Assembly: GCA_019648995.1 (NCBI GenBank)
Contig: BLXT01004211.1
Span: forward strand, 89,574 to 136,243
DNA: 46,670 nt
From: Plakobranchus ocellatus
Lineage: Eukaryota; Mollusca; Gastropoda; Plakobranchidae
Reading direction: 5' to 3'
The translations under genes were made by a program, and so were the position numbers. This document shows, in pieces, positions 24,621 through 36,429 of the stretch (its first letter is position 1; the number at the start of each line of letters is the position of its first letter). The notes beneath the pieces were generated by a model. That model ran no database searches, was not told where the DNA came from, and saw nothing but the letters and a program-made list of their open reading frames with translations.

Positions 24621-25798
24621 ATGTAGATCTTAGTTAATATCCCCACATTGAGGTTGATAACTGCTGTGAGAAATATAGGAATATTGGTGTATTTTCTGGT
24701 ACTGCTGTCGACCCCCATACATAAGCAATGGCTAGCACCTGCCAATAAGGATCCTCTATCTAATACAAACTAAATTCTGGCATGTATTGATGACCAAAAA
24801 TTATCAATGTATATTTTTTAATATCCTCCAGTGTTGCTGACTCTTCCTCTTAGCTTTTGTTGTTTAGCTTATCATGGGCCTCTTCAGCATATCATCTGGA
24901 AAAAATAGTTGTTCGTAAGCAAGAGGTTCGCTATCGATCGAAAGATAAAGTATGGGCCTGTGCCTTCATTGAAGGGTTCCTATGTATCCAACACTTCAGT
25001 GAGAACTTCTGCTCATTTCTGACTTTGTTGAGTGTCATCTAGATCTACTTGCCAACTCGGCCCTAGCTCTTCAGAGTCACTTTTAGAGTCTCGTCATGCA
25101 ACGGTTCTATATAAGAGTCATCATCTCTATCAAAATTATCTTCAATAATAAACGATTCAAAGAATTGAAAGGTTGTTGCTGTAGTTAGAAATATGTTGAT
25201 GACGGCTGGGAAACAAGCTTCAAACTGTTGAGAATCAAGCATGAGTATAGACTTCTTTATTTTTCTTTTAAAGGGAGGAGCTAAAACTATAAAGCTAAAA
25301 TCTTGCTAAATTTGCATTATTATAGCCAAGCAAAGTTGACTGCCAGGCTTTGTTGCTAAGGGCGATAACAATCAAGGAGACATTGGGATATGTATTATGT
25401 TGCATTAGGTTGAAGAAGGGTATGTCACAATAATGCAAAAATTAATAGCTCTTGAGGCTAGCAAGGATATTTTAATATAAAAATTTTCAATTTAATTAAA
25501 TCAATTTCATACTAATTATACAAATATCTATCTCTGTATTTAGAGAACAAGACAGAGGACAAAAGGAAGGACATTGCAACACTCATAACAATTGTATCAT
25601 TATAAACTTGATCAAAAGGCTGATCTATCACAGGCTTATCCTGCACAGTATGCTAAACATAGCTATATTTAAGCCAATGAAGTGTAGCAAATGCCCTGGG
25701 TCTGTTTTGAACAAAATTCAAACCCACAACTTCTAAATTTTAAAGCATTAGTTTACACTTTGATCACAACACCACATAAATAATGTTCTTTAGCCTAC

Positions 25799-25912
25799 CA
25801 GCTACTATCACACAAACTTTGACTGTCACTGCCAGGGTTCCCATCATTGGAATCAGCAAAAGGATTAGTCACCAATTTGTCATCAGCTTCATCTTCACTA
25901 AAGCTACATGGG
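25799..25912 (-). CDS. Candidate cassette exon, acidic (SFSEDEADDKLVTNPFADSN)
   Basis: A 114-base exon, acceptor tctataaaCAG and donor GCTG/GTAGGC, phase 2 at both ends. The encoded stretch is polar and acidic, without a recognised domain. It is in frame with the exons on either side and contains no stop. Confidence 0.5.
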
Positions 25913-26345
25913 CTGTTTATAGAAAAAAAAAATTTTTTTTTAATGTTAAATATTATAGAAAAATAATAAATCTTTGAAAGATCTCAACTTGAAGTCCTTC
26001 TAAAGAAGTCATCCTATCTTGGATCTAATCTACACAGGTCTTTCTAGATCTAGAAATAGATCCATGATCTGTAGGCCTAGCTTACCAATTTATAGATCTA
26101 AATCTACATCCCCCCAAAAATGATGATTCTTTATCACGTTCACAGAAATGCTTTTCGTTTTATCATCGCCATTAGGTCGAGAGATATGGACTCTATTGAG
26201 GAACCACTAAAAAGTAAGGATTGCCTCAGATCTGAATCTAGTTTAATGCAGCAACAGAATTGATTATTAACCATAATTAGTAGCAGTAGCAGTATTACTT
26301 TTTAAACTGAAACTTCTAGCAAAGAAATAATAAATTTGAACTTAC

Positions 26346-26420
26346 CGGTACATGTAGTTGCCGCAATTTTCTTTACACAAGAAGGGTACCAAATCTTCGA
26401 GAGTCGCGTACGCTGATAGG
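26346..26420 (-). CDS. Candidate cassette exon (LSAYATLEDLVPFLCKENCG)
   Basis: A 75-base exon between acceptor ttttacTAG and donor ACCG/GTAAG, phase 2 at both ends. After the first-half finger exon it would read HHRS-LSAYATLEDLV..., replacing the Cys of SLSGCP with Tyr. I do not recognise a domain; CKENCG may be a partial metal site. The phase match with three neighbouring exons is the main support. Confidence 0.5.
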
Positions 26421-27673
26421 CTAGTAAAACAAAAGCTAACGAAATGACTGCTCACTAATTAGCATTTAGGCCTACCTATTCATGTTCCCACCTGCGTCTC
26501 ATGACAATCTCTTTACGCACATCTCAGCATGTTCACCAATACACACTTAAACAGTATATTCCCTAAACTTGGTTTCAACTAAAAATTGGTATGTGAGGAC
26601 CCTTTTTCAACTTTGCGAGAGTCATGACACACATGAAAAAAATGGGTTCACTTTTCATGGACCCATTTTTTTTTAAAAAATGAAGCCCATTTTAACGGTC
26701 ATATAACACAGCAGTAAATCTACTATAGTGGGTTTACCTACATGTGTATACACACCCAGCTCAACTATCTTACCTTATGCTTGTGTCCGTTTTCATCAAT
26801 GCTGGAGAAAAAAACAGCAAAACTCCATTTTATTTTGGAAAAAAAAATCCTTCTTGCATGAAACATTGCAGAACAAAACATTTAGAACACAAGTATTGTG
26901 TTGTGATTTTCACACATACACACACAAATTTTAAATAAAGAGAGAAAGAAAGAAATTGCTTTGCATGGAGACCCATAGATGACACTGTCAAGTCCATCTG
27001 GCAAAGCTCAAATGATTAGATTAGAAGAAAAAAAAGTGACTGAACAGAAAATTATCTGTAATCAGACTCCATCATAATTACAATACAGAAAAAAAAATGG
27101 ATGATCAAAAATATTTAATGATAGAGCTGAATGCATCATATGATGTAATGTGAACAAAAAAATGCAACAATTTTCTCCTGCAACAAGCAAAAGCACGTTT
27201 GGGCATAGTTTGCACAATTCTCAATTTTTTTTCACATCCAAATTTTCTCATAATTATAAAGGAAATGTTACAGTGCTTGATGCTTCTTAAATCTGGGAAG
27301 CTTGAAATCCTATTTACTTTTCTGCAAAACCATTTTTTGTGGACAGTACACAAATTGTGTTTCATCAGTCTTCTTAACAAAGGCATATGAATTATTTTCA
27401 ATCAAGATGAAGGCAAAAAAGAAATGTAATTATTTATGGCTTGCAAGAGAGCCCTTAATAGGAACACAATAAAATACAATCGTTCAAACCCTGAAGGACA
27501 ATGAGTTGTATTTTGAAGTTTCCATAACTAATCTTGTCTTGTCCTTACTTTAAAGATACTGTCAATGGTACTCTTACGAAACTGTTTCAAAGGATTTTAA
27601 TCATATTCACGGTGGATATTATATACATTATTTAGCATCATTTTTTTTTAATGAGAAAAGCTTTTGATTTTAC

Positions 27674-27723
27674 CTTCAACAACTTCAACTGGCAACTCTG
27701 ATCGTCTTGGACATCCAGACAAA
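27674..27723 (-). CDS. MYT1: MYT1 finger, second half (LSGCPRRSELPVEVVE)
   Basis: A 50-base exon, acceptor atttttcTAG and donor GAAG/GTAAAA. AG from exon 29381-29450 plus T gives Ser, so the join reads [20 protein letters not shown]. This completes the C2HC finger with its last Cys, exactly as in the family (HHRSLSGCP). It ends in phase 1, compatible with 11571-11678. Confidence 0.9.
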
Positions 27724-28555
27724 CTAGAAAAATAAAAAAAATCACATTTTCAATGCCACATGGACAGCAAATCTATACAGTGTTCTCAATCTCAGTAGGC
27801 AAATTGTAACTCGTTTTGTCCAAAATACAAAATTAAGCCCAGAAAACATAACCTTGTTTTTTTTCTCACAAACAATCTATCATCATATTCTGTTCACTCA
27901 ACAGCATAGAATTCATTTCCCCAGCATAAACTGAATACTGCTGTAAAGATAAATTGTTGTCATTCATTTTTCGGGTCAGTTGATGCCCTAGAGAAAGAAA
28001 TGCCAGATATGATTTAGAATTTGAAAAAAGGAAAAGTTGAAGGTGAGTAGGAAAATGAAACATCAACAGAAAGGGAAAAAATCAAACACAACATACATGA
28101 GCCCTATTGCCTGTGGATTTTTTCAAGAACTGCAACACCTGTATGACTTTCTTGAAAAGCCATCATTATCAATATACAGCTGTGAAAAAATATCCTATCA
28201 ATGTCATGCATGCCATGGTTTGAAAGGCAAAGCTTTGACCCAGAAAAAAAAAAATACTCACAATTGAAACAAACCCATCCCTACTTTTTGGGTCAAAACC
28301 TTCAAACTTCAAATTAATATGACAATCTGAGGTATTATTAAAAATTGTAAGTCTTTTTCAATTTTATACGTCTACTTGCTAAAACAAAAGAAGCGCGAAT
28401 TTTTTAGCACATAGATGGCAAGCCTTTTAAAGAAAAGCACAACAGAATTCACATCGGTCAAACTTGTATAAATTGATTTTTTTTTTCAATAGATCTCATA
28501 TTAGGGTTTTGGGCCATTTTGAGCAACTATTGCTTTATTGTAAGGAAAAGTGGTT

Positions 28556-28714
28556 TGGTCATTGTATATAGCCAGTCCATAATAAGTTGATCTCAGGCTT
28601 TCGGGCCCTTCATCAGGCCAGGGCGCCGGTGGCAGGGCCGGTTCGAGCCCGCGACAGAAAGGTCCCTGCAGAAATCAGGGCGGACTCGCTAGCCACTGTG
28701 CTACCGATGCCCCC
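28556..28714 (-). mobile_element. tRNA-derived SINE, inverted copy
   Basis: The reverse complement reads GGCATCGGTAGCACAGTGGC..., with B-box-like GGCTCGAACCG (28639-28649) and the tail TTATTATGGACTGGCTATA. It matches the plus copy at 28992-29149 over its whole length. The two copies form a 280-base-spaced inverted pair inside the intron that splits the first finger. Confidence 0.7.
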
Positions 28715-28991
28715 TATTATTAAGGAACAATTACAAAGCAATGTCTAGGTAATGTATGGAAAAGTCAATGTTGTCACTCGTGTTTATTCCCCCAGGGACA
28801 CTGATATAGACATCCATGTTTGCAATCAGTCATTAATGACATTATAATATGGCTTTCATGGTATCGATGAACTCATTAATTTTTATTCTTCTCAACGAAT
28901 TTACAATATCTTTGAGCTTATTAATCTTTCCCATCAATTTTTGAAAAATCTGAAATGGCTTTTTTGATTAGGAAGATTGTCATGAGAAAGC

Positions 28992-29149
28992 AGGGGTGTC
29001 GGTGGCACAGTGGCTAACAAAATCTGAAATCTGCTGGGAGCCTTCTGTCGCGGGTTCGGACCCCGCCACTGGCACCCTGGTCTGACGGAGGGCCTGAAAG
29101 CCAGAGATTACCTTGTTATGGACTGGCCATACACAAAAATCAAAACCAT
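28992..29149 (+). mobile_element. tRNA-derived SINE, plus copy
   Basis: The head GGTGTCGGTGGCACAGTGGC resembles a Pol III A box region, and GGTTCGGACCC (29053-29063) resembles a B box. The body ends with a tail, TTATGGACTGGCCATACAC, shared with the inverted copy at 28556-28714. The tRNA-like fold is imperfect, so it is not a tRNA gene. Confidence 0.7.
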
Positions 29150-29380
29150 GAGAAAACAAGGCAGTGAAGAGTCTTTCAGAGATATCATCCCCTAACCCCA
29201 ACCCTCAGCCAAATGTTCAGCCCTGAACTCCTGACAATCTAGCTTAAACTTTAAATAGGGGAACCAAGACACAACAACTTCCTTTGTTTCTGAAATTGCG
29301 ACTTTTTCCTCACACTCTTGTCGTAACCATTTGGCCAAGAAAAAAATAATCATTAGTGACTGACTAACTGCCTTACTTAC

Positions 29381-29450
29381 CTTCTATGATGGGGATACTG
29401 TCCTGTGATATGTCCTAAACCATCACAACCAGGTGTGGGACATTCCCGAT
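29381..29450 (-). CDS. MYT1: MYT1 C2HC finger, first half ([20 protein letters not shown])
   Basis: A 70-base exon with a strong acceptor (ccactgCAG) and the consensus donor GTAAGT. It enters from phase 1 and ends in phase 2 (R + AG). It encodes [18 protein letters not shown] then YPHHR, which is the CCHH part of a MYT1 C2HC finger. It is very close to vertebrate finger [20 protein letters not shown], which binds the AAGTT core element with its partner fingers. The last Cys comes from the next exon: SLSGCP if spliced to 27674-27723, VSGCP if spliced to 12245-12306, or none if spliced to 26346-26420. Confidence 0.93.
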
Positions 29451-31440
29451 CTGCAGTGGACAGAAAATTATTAAATGTATATCAGAAAACAGTGCAATCT
29501 GTTGAAGTAAAAAAGATATCTCTGCAGACGGGTCAGGTTAGTTCATCATGTGATTGCTCTACATGCACCTATACATAATGCTATACTTATTAACTACTCT
29601 ACTTATGCATACTTAGCACAGTAAAACGCTGGCAATTTCCAAAGCAACTTTTTTTTTTCAGTTATTGAAGCCTTCTCTATCAACAACATAAAAACGTGAG
29701 ACTATAGTTTAAGTGGTGTTTGTTGCTAATTTTGAGAAATCCGAATTCAGTTTTATACCGAGTACTTATATATTTTTGTTTTAAGAGCTTCGCCTGTTAC
29801 TTCCATTCAAAAGATATGTCTTCTTAATTTTATTGGCTTGTTAGTCGCAAATTGTAATGTACGTCAGTACACACTTAAATTTTTAGTTTGAAGCTAAGCC
29901 TCTACTGCCTAAAACAGTCTGGTGCAGCTGATGATAATCATGCGAATGTAGACTACTAGAGTTTAGTAAACTTTGTTACATGTGCATAATTTGGTCTTAA
30001 TCAAGTTAATCTTGCAGTTGCAGCCTACATGGTTTGCGAGGCAATGATCAGTACACTTGTGCATGGTCAATCAATGGCATCATACTTCATTTCCCTTACA
30101 ACCACTAAGCTAGTTGTCCAACATAGCAATGGTTTGGCCACCAGGCCGTAAAACATAAAAGATAGTGCTGGCTTGTCACTTGGCCACATAATGGCTGAAA
30201 CTTGTTGCAGCCAGCCTGACATACTTTAGCACTAAAAGAAACTAGAGTAAATATGCTTGTACTTTGGTAGCTAACAAGTTGGTCACGACAAGTACACTTT
30301 GGCTGAGTAATTGTGACCAATACTGCCCTAGCCAAATAAAAAAGCAGTGCTTATCGTCCATAGATTTAACATTTGGCTGCTGCAGATCTCTCAGTTCAGG
30401 AGATACTGAAGGAAAATCTACATATTAAGTGAGCTGTCACTTGCTGTTATAATAAAAAAATAGATGAATATATCTTTGAAAAAAAAAAACAACTTTATTT
30501 TCATACTAATATCTCTCTATTTAGATTTTGCACATACCTTGTTCTAGTATGAAGTAAGCTGTTGTTAGCTTTAACATTATAAAATCCGCCCATCCCTGAT
30601 GTAAAGCAATCTATGAATCAGAACTTATTATTATGAACATACTAATATTTATAATAACTTTGTGTAGATGCACTATATTAAGTCTAAATTTCATTTGTCG
30701 CGGTGGATATAATATTCACACTTCAAGACTGAGGCAAACATCATTCGTAACTAAATTTGCTAGTGCTAATGCATGGCTCTGTGTTCAAAGTTGTCTTATT
30801 TAGAGCTATACAAACACAGGTGTTCATATAATCACAACCAAATGATCACATATACAAATATTTTTTGTACTAATAGGCTATGGCGAACTTTTTGTCTGGA
30901 AATATATCTTATTGGTTAACAATAATCTCTCTATAGAGATACATATAATTGTTTGCGTGTATATTCACTCTGAGTAAGTCAAATGTTTGCCTTAATAGTG
31001 TAAATTAGCCATTCCTAGATTTAAAATACGCATTGCTTTGAGTAATTGTTCTTGTTTTCTAGTAATGTAGAAACGAGACGGAAAAGAGAGTTTTATAGGC
31101 CTACTTCAGATTCAGATCAGTATTATCCATGATACTTGCAATGAATCATGTGGCTATTTCTTCAATCTGCTTTGTTTTATTTTCAGAAAGTGACAATTTC
31201 TTTTGTGATCGGGAGAGGAGACTTAACTGGTGAAGGTTGTAAATTTCTGTCAAAAATATCAAAACTTCCAATACGTTTTAATTCTGACCAGAGGTCAACA
31301 CACAACGAAGAAAAAATGCATGTGGCTTTTAATCAACAGGAGATTAGATTGGGCGTGGCTATTTTGGTGTCTAGTCCTATTCTACTCGTCGAGGTCATCT
31401 ACTTTAATATCTAGATCTATCTGTTTGTTTTCATATATAC

Positions 31441-31485
<45 letters not shown>

Positions 31486-33270
31486 AAGTATACACACATA
31501 TATAAATATATACATATGATCTATACACACACACACAATATACATGTGCATAGACTTAATGGTACACTATCAAAATGAAATGAATGAATAAAAAAATTGT
31601 TTCAGACTTATTCTTTGTAAGATTAATCTATAGTTCTGCAACCTTTTAACCAATTTTATGTTTATATAAAGAAGGAAATTGTATTCGCTTCCATTTCACT
31701 TTAACAGTGTTCCACTGCATTTGCAAATATTTATATATGGACATTCTTCCTTCGATTGTCAGGGAAATGAAACATAATAACGAGTATAAATTACAAACAG
31801 TATAAATGCACAAAAGAGAGAAAGCATTTTAATTTTTTTCAAACATATTTTATTACATTTTATTCATACACATGTTGAGATGCGTAATTGTCCAAATATA
31901 TAAATATTATATATACATACGTACATGTACATACATCGTGGAAAAAAAGAAACGTTCGCCTCTTAGTTATATCACATTTGCAATGTTCATTCATCATATT
32001 ATACATTTTACAATATAAAACATACTCTTTATCAAAAGCATTTTGAAAGAGTGTACATCTTTAGAATTTGTTTTGTTTTCTTTTTTTCTCCATTTGGAAC
32101 AGCACATTTTCTAAATTTTGACAGTATCAGGAATAAAAGACTGTCTCTTTGTTTTAGTTACCATCAAAGAAATTTTTTCTCATTAAAACTTTGGTGTGAC
32201 AATTTTTGAAACTTTCCTACATTTTACATTAGTGAGAAGAAATAAAAAAAATGGAATCCTTAGCATATAATTCTCTAAAATGATTTGTGAAAAGACAATA
32301 CAATTTTTTTTAAAAATGGACTTAATTAGTACAAACTAAAGGGTTTAATACACCTTGGAGGTACTTGAGAACACTGAAAATTTGAATATGAACTCCGCAC
32401 AATTTATAATAAAGGAGGAGTTTGGATTTGGCAATGTAGATTTAACTTCAAAAATACATTCTTTGCTGGCTGCCAAAAGAAATGTGACAACTCATGATTC
32501 ATTCCGTGACACTCACGCACAACAATGGTAGATAGGTACATTGAATTTTTGTTTTTGTGGACCCACTTGCACTCGAGTTCCCGCACATATATATATGCAT
32601 GAGCACCCAGTACAACTCGTTTATCAAGGTGAGCAATTATCAAATACATGTGTGCCCTAAATATTCTGAACCTCATGTATGTGAAGAAACCAGTGGCCAA
32701 AACGGCAAATTTGAGGAGGTGTACTGTTCAAGGAACACAAAAGGAATGATGATTTTTAAAATTAGAATTAATTTTTTTTCTTTGGGGGTGGGGAGGGGGT
32801 TGAGAATGCCTTGTTGTATGAAAATGAACGCTACTGTGTACTACTAGGCCTACTCCAAGAATACCATTCCATAAATGAAGTATCACATCAAATGAATGTA
32901 AACAGTGCCTCCGATTATTAAACTTGGAGAACGTTTGCATCATTTAAACACGATGAAGGATTATCCTTATTCTGGAAAACCCAGATGCACCACCCAGAGA
33001 TAAGACGGAAATCATGTGAGCACAGGTTACTTGCAGCATGAGTGCTGCACAATGTGAAGACATTTACCTGCCTCTGCTTCATATGCTCGACACTGATCTT
33101 TAACCCAACGTAGCAACGTTTACAGCAGCACACCACTTCGAATCACATTGTGACATCCAATGGTGCTAGGTTACATTTGGGGTCAAATCTTGATTCTAAG
33201 TTAAATATCATTACAATGATCATGTTTGTGAATGGAGAAGAGGTAAAAGATAAGATAATTGTGTGCATGA
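29451..33270 (-). other. Intron sequence between finger exon 29381-29450 and the MITE
   Basis: About 3.8 kb of AT-rich intron with the (AT)n run and short unsupported frames. No gene, RNA gene or recognised transposon was seen apart from the listed microsatellite. Confidence 0.45.
31443..31482. repeat. (AT)n microsatellite
   Basis: An uninterrupted run of about 40 bases of alternating T and A, followed by related TATA/CACA-rich sequence to about 31540. Confidence 0.95.
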
Positions 33271-33526
33271 CATATCGACGGTGAAAGTCGCATTCCGTGT
33301 AAGTCAGAAATCCAACAAGCTGACTTACACGGTTTGTAGGTGTTAAGCAGGAGATCCAACCAAGATACACGTATTGTTCTATCTTGAATTTCGCCCCTTT
33401 CCATCGGTTATTTTGTCACGAAAACAAGTCAGAAGATACATTGCGCCAACAAGATTAAGATGAAATGAAAAAAAGTCTGTTACTATTTTTGGACTTACAC
33501 GGTATGCAACTTTCACCGTCGATATG
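33271..33526. mobile_element. MITE with 35-bp terminal inverted repeats
   Basis: The left end 33271-33305 (CATATCGACGGTGAAAGT...) matches the reverse complement of 33492-33526 at 33 of 35 positions. The element is 256 bp, with candidate 3-bp target duplications TGA at 33268-33270 and 33527-33529. A further copy of the inner word GACTTACACGG lies inside at 33322-33332. No coding capacity. A 3-bp duplication fits PIF/Harbinger-type elements, but the family is not settled. Confidence 0.75.
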
Positions 33527-34140
33527 TGATGGAGCAGCCATTATGGTGGTGGTTTGTAGAATTCCAATTCAGATAACGAACTTTTTTTTTTTTTTTGCTT
33601 TTATTTAAATGATGGTTGTTTTTCGATCTGTATATGCAGTCCCCCAACCAAACAGTTCCAATCATTGTGTAAAACAAAAGAATAAATTTCCTGTTAAATG
33701 GTATGCAACATGATATTGCCTGTTCATTGGCTCTTTCACTAATTTACGACGTTCGTTACTTTTGACCTTCAAGCTTCTGAATATGACGCAGATGAGAAAT
33801 TCAAACAGCTCAAAACGCAAAGAGCCAAATAAATCCGAAACAAACGCCTCCAAGAAAGAGCAGAGGGAAACTTGAAATGGAAACGCTGCACAAACAGAAA
33901 AGAAATCTGTAGAAGCAAAAAGCAGCGCCTGTAGAACAGACAGATGGTGAGATTCGAGGAAGATGCATTCGGCCTTAAGTAGAGCCAAATCTGCCAAGAA
34001 AAGACGAAACCAGAAGAAGAAAACACAAGATAATTTCTTTAAAGGTGTTCCAATTTACCAGGCAACTCTTTGAGCTTTCAAACTCTGGCGCTTTCACGGC
34101 CACAAAAAAAAAAAAAAAAAAAAAAAAAAATTAGAAGCTC

Positions 34141-34760
34141 ATTTTTGTAAAGCATTCTAATCCACAACAAGAGAAGCCACTTGAGGATATAGAGGGTTTT
34201 GTCTGTCTATCTGCACCAGTAGAAAGGCAACAGGTATGTCCTCGCCTGGGCCGAATGGAGTACCCTTCCTGCTTTACAAAAGATGTCCAATTGGATCCGG
34301 GTGACTTTGACTTAAGAGCTTAGAATAATCTACAGATCTCTAACGTAGAGCATAACTGAAGGGATTATATTGCCAAAGAGCAGAACTCAAATGAAATTAA
34401 CCAATAACCAATTCCAATCAATCTAACTGCTCAATGTGAAAAGAAAAATCCTTCCAGAGTCTTGGCATCATGAAACTGGCTGTATGAATCTCTCTGTAAA
34501 AGGAGGCCTTCCAAGAGTAATGGGCTGTTTTGAACATACCACAATGGTTAAGAAACCCATTCAATAAACTAAATCAGGAAACATAACTATGATGTTTCTC
34601 ATTGAACCTTGCCAATGCATGCTTCTCTGCACCGTACCAAATTATCCAATAACTCTAAGAATGCACCATATTGTAAAGGATATTCAAGAAATGCTCGAAA
34701 ACAACTTCATTGGATTTAAGATAAGGTTCTCAACTGAGAGATACACACACACTGGATGTT
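34141..34760 (+). pseudogene. Protein-like plus-strand fragments, unassigned
   Basis: Plus-strand frames near 34160-34320 (EYPSCFTKDVQLDPGDFDL) and 34460-34760 (GGLPRVMGCFEHTTMVKKP, then IVKDIQEMLENNFIGFK) have protein-like composition but are interrupted by stops. They have no start, splice sites or family signature that I recognise. This is most likely an old mobile-element relic. Confidence 0.25.
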
Positions 34761-35280
34761 TTTTTTTTACTTACTACATTGTGACAAGGTGAACATTTAA
34801 CATTTGATTATCTTGTGGATTAAAAGAGAGCTATAAATGAATTACTGTAGTTGAACTTATTTCTTTTTAGGTGTAATGATGAAACTGTTTTTGTGGACCT
34901 CTAGTGACAATAATTATATTAGAGAGAAGAAGATGACATTTATATTGTGCCAATTCATAGTAACATCATTGATCGATGCACTTCACATACATATTCATGA
35001 AAACCATTCAAATGCACATGTACAGATGCAATTCAAAATCAGTCAAACTGGCAAAAATGGAAAACAAAAATTCTAACATAAACATAGAGTATATAATACT
35101 GTTAGGGGGGACTGATTTATTTATTGATGTAATGTGAAGAATAGTTACCATTCTCCTTATGTGCTATTTTTTTTTATGTTGTCATTATTTATTTCTTTTT
35201 TATTCTTTTCACCTCACAAAAGTGTAATGCACTCATTGAAAACCTTTCTTTTGTCTTCAATTAATGTAATTTTTTCTGTG

Positions 35281-36400
35281 TCACTCACTAACTTCAGAAT
35301 AACATTTTCTCTTAGGAGATTCTAAGATAGCACCTTTTTCTCTTTGTAGGGTTTGAAAGCATGTGCATTCTCTTTTTATCCATTGAAAATATTTTCTTAA
35401 ATCAGGAGCTTTTTTCTGATTGCCTGAGTCAATTGTACAGACAACATCAACATTAATTTCAAGCTCACCACCCGCTATACCAGCTTTTCTCTCTTTGACA
35501 TTTCTTCTCTGTAAAGTAAGTGCAAGCAAGGTGTCTTCTTTATCACTATCAGAGCTGTGCCGTTTGATCAGGATTTTCTTCATCACCACCAAATACTATG
35601 ACAGTTATTGGAGAAGGCTCTGTCCACTACTTATTTTAGAGTAAGTATTTTCCAACTTTGTTAATGCATTTAACAAAGCCAATGGACACTGGTACACGAA
35701 TCCCTGTTGTCTTTTCCAGAATGATCCATGGATTTGTAAACAGCACCCCTTTTTTTTTTTTTTTGCACGTTCATCCACCAATCAAACAAAGTACATTCCC
35801 TGTGCCCAAACTTGTCAGCAATCATGAGTTCAGGTATCTCTATATCTGGCACAAGCTTGATAACACCATGGTTGCAGTTCCAATCCTTTGCATGCTCCAA
35901 TGAGTCCTTTGTAAATAGTAACTTTTTCTGAGGTGATACACCACATGTTCCTCATAATTCCACTAACATCTCTTGCAAAAAGCTCTCTAAATCTAACCTT
36001 TTTACATCACCCACTTTCTCATGGCATATCACATTGCTTTCTAAGTGTACTGCTCCGCAACTCAGTAAACACTTGAGAAGAATGGATTGTATGAGCACAA
36101 ATAATTTCATAGACTTGAATAATTTTACTTGTCTGGCACCATCAATTCTGTCTTGCTAAATGTAAAATCCATTGAAGATGTTAATGAATATTGCTAGGAC
36201 ATATCCAAACGCCAATTGCAAGCCTGCCTTTGACTCTAAACCAGTGACACATCTTTTGTCCTTCAAATTTGTCTATTTTATAGAGCAAATATCCTAGAAT
36301 CTCATGTCCTTCATGAGAGATTTTTTGCTTTGCCTATGTTTTAGCTTTGGCCACTGCCGACTTCCTAAAGGTTGAAGTGCAGGGTCTGATCAGTCAAATT
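35281..36400 (-). pseudogene. Decayed coding-like stretch downstream of the zinc-module exon
   Basis: The minus strand reads in coding-like pieces broken by stops and frameshifts. Examples are a piece around 36181-36330 (GYLLYKIDKFEGQKMCHWF), one at 35670-35900 (IKLVPDIEIPELMIADKFG) and one at 35281-35592 (GGELEINVDVVCTIDSGNQK). They lie directly behind the exon at 36430 and may be the rest of the same inserted element. I cannot assign a family. Confidence 0.35.
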
Positions 36401-36429
36401 ACCTCATTGACTTAACCTTTATAACTTTT

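Larger units (their letters stand above)
22893..25798 (-). other. Intron holding the piggyBac relic
   Basis: AT-rich intron. Apart from the piggyBac-like relic and the inverted repeat listed separately, I see only homopolymer runs and unsupported short frames. Confidence 0.45.

Noticed and set aside
28556..29149. Possible tRNA genes
   Set aside because: A and B box-like words are present, but the acceptor and anticodon arms do not fold properly and the two copies share a non-tRNA tail; they are SINEs.
32404..32847. Pair of opposed 96-98-codon frames
   Set aside because: No recognisable domain, no splice signals in phase with the gene, and mutual overlap suggests chance.
33662..34026. Overlapping minus-strand frames of 85-111 codons
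   Set aside because: Hydrophobic, Ser/Phe/Leu-rich composition typical of the reverse of a Lys/Arg/Glu-rich stretch; no start, splice or domain evidence on either strand.
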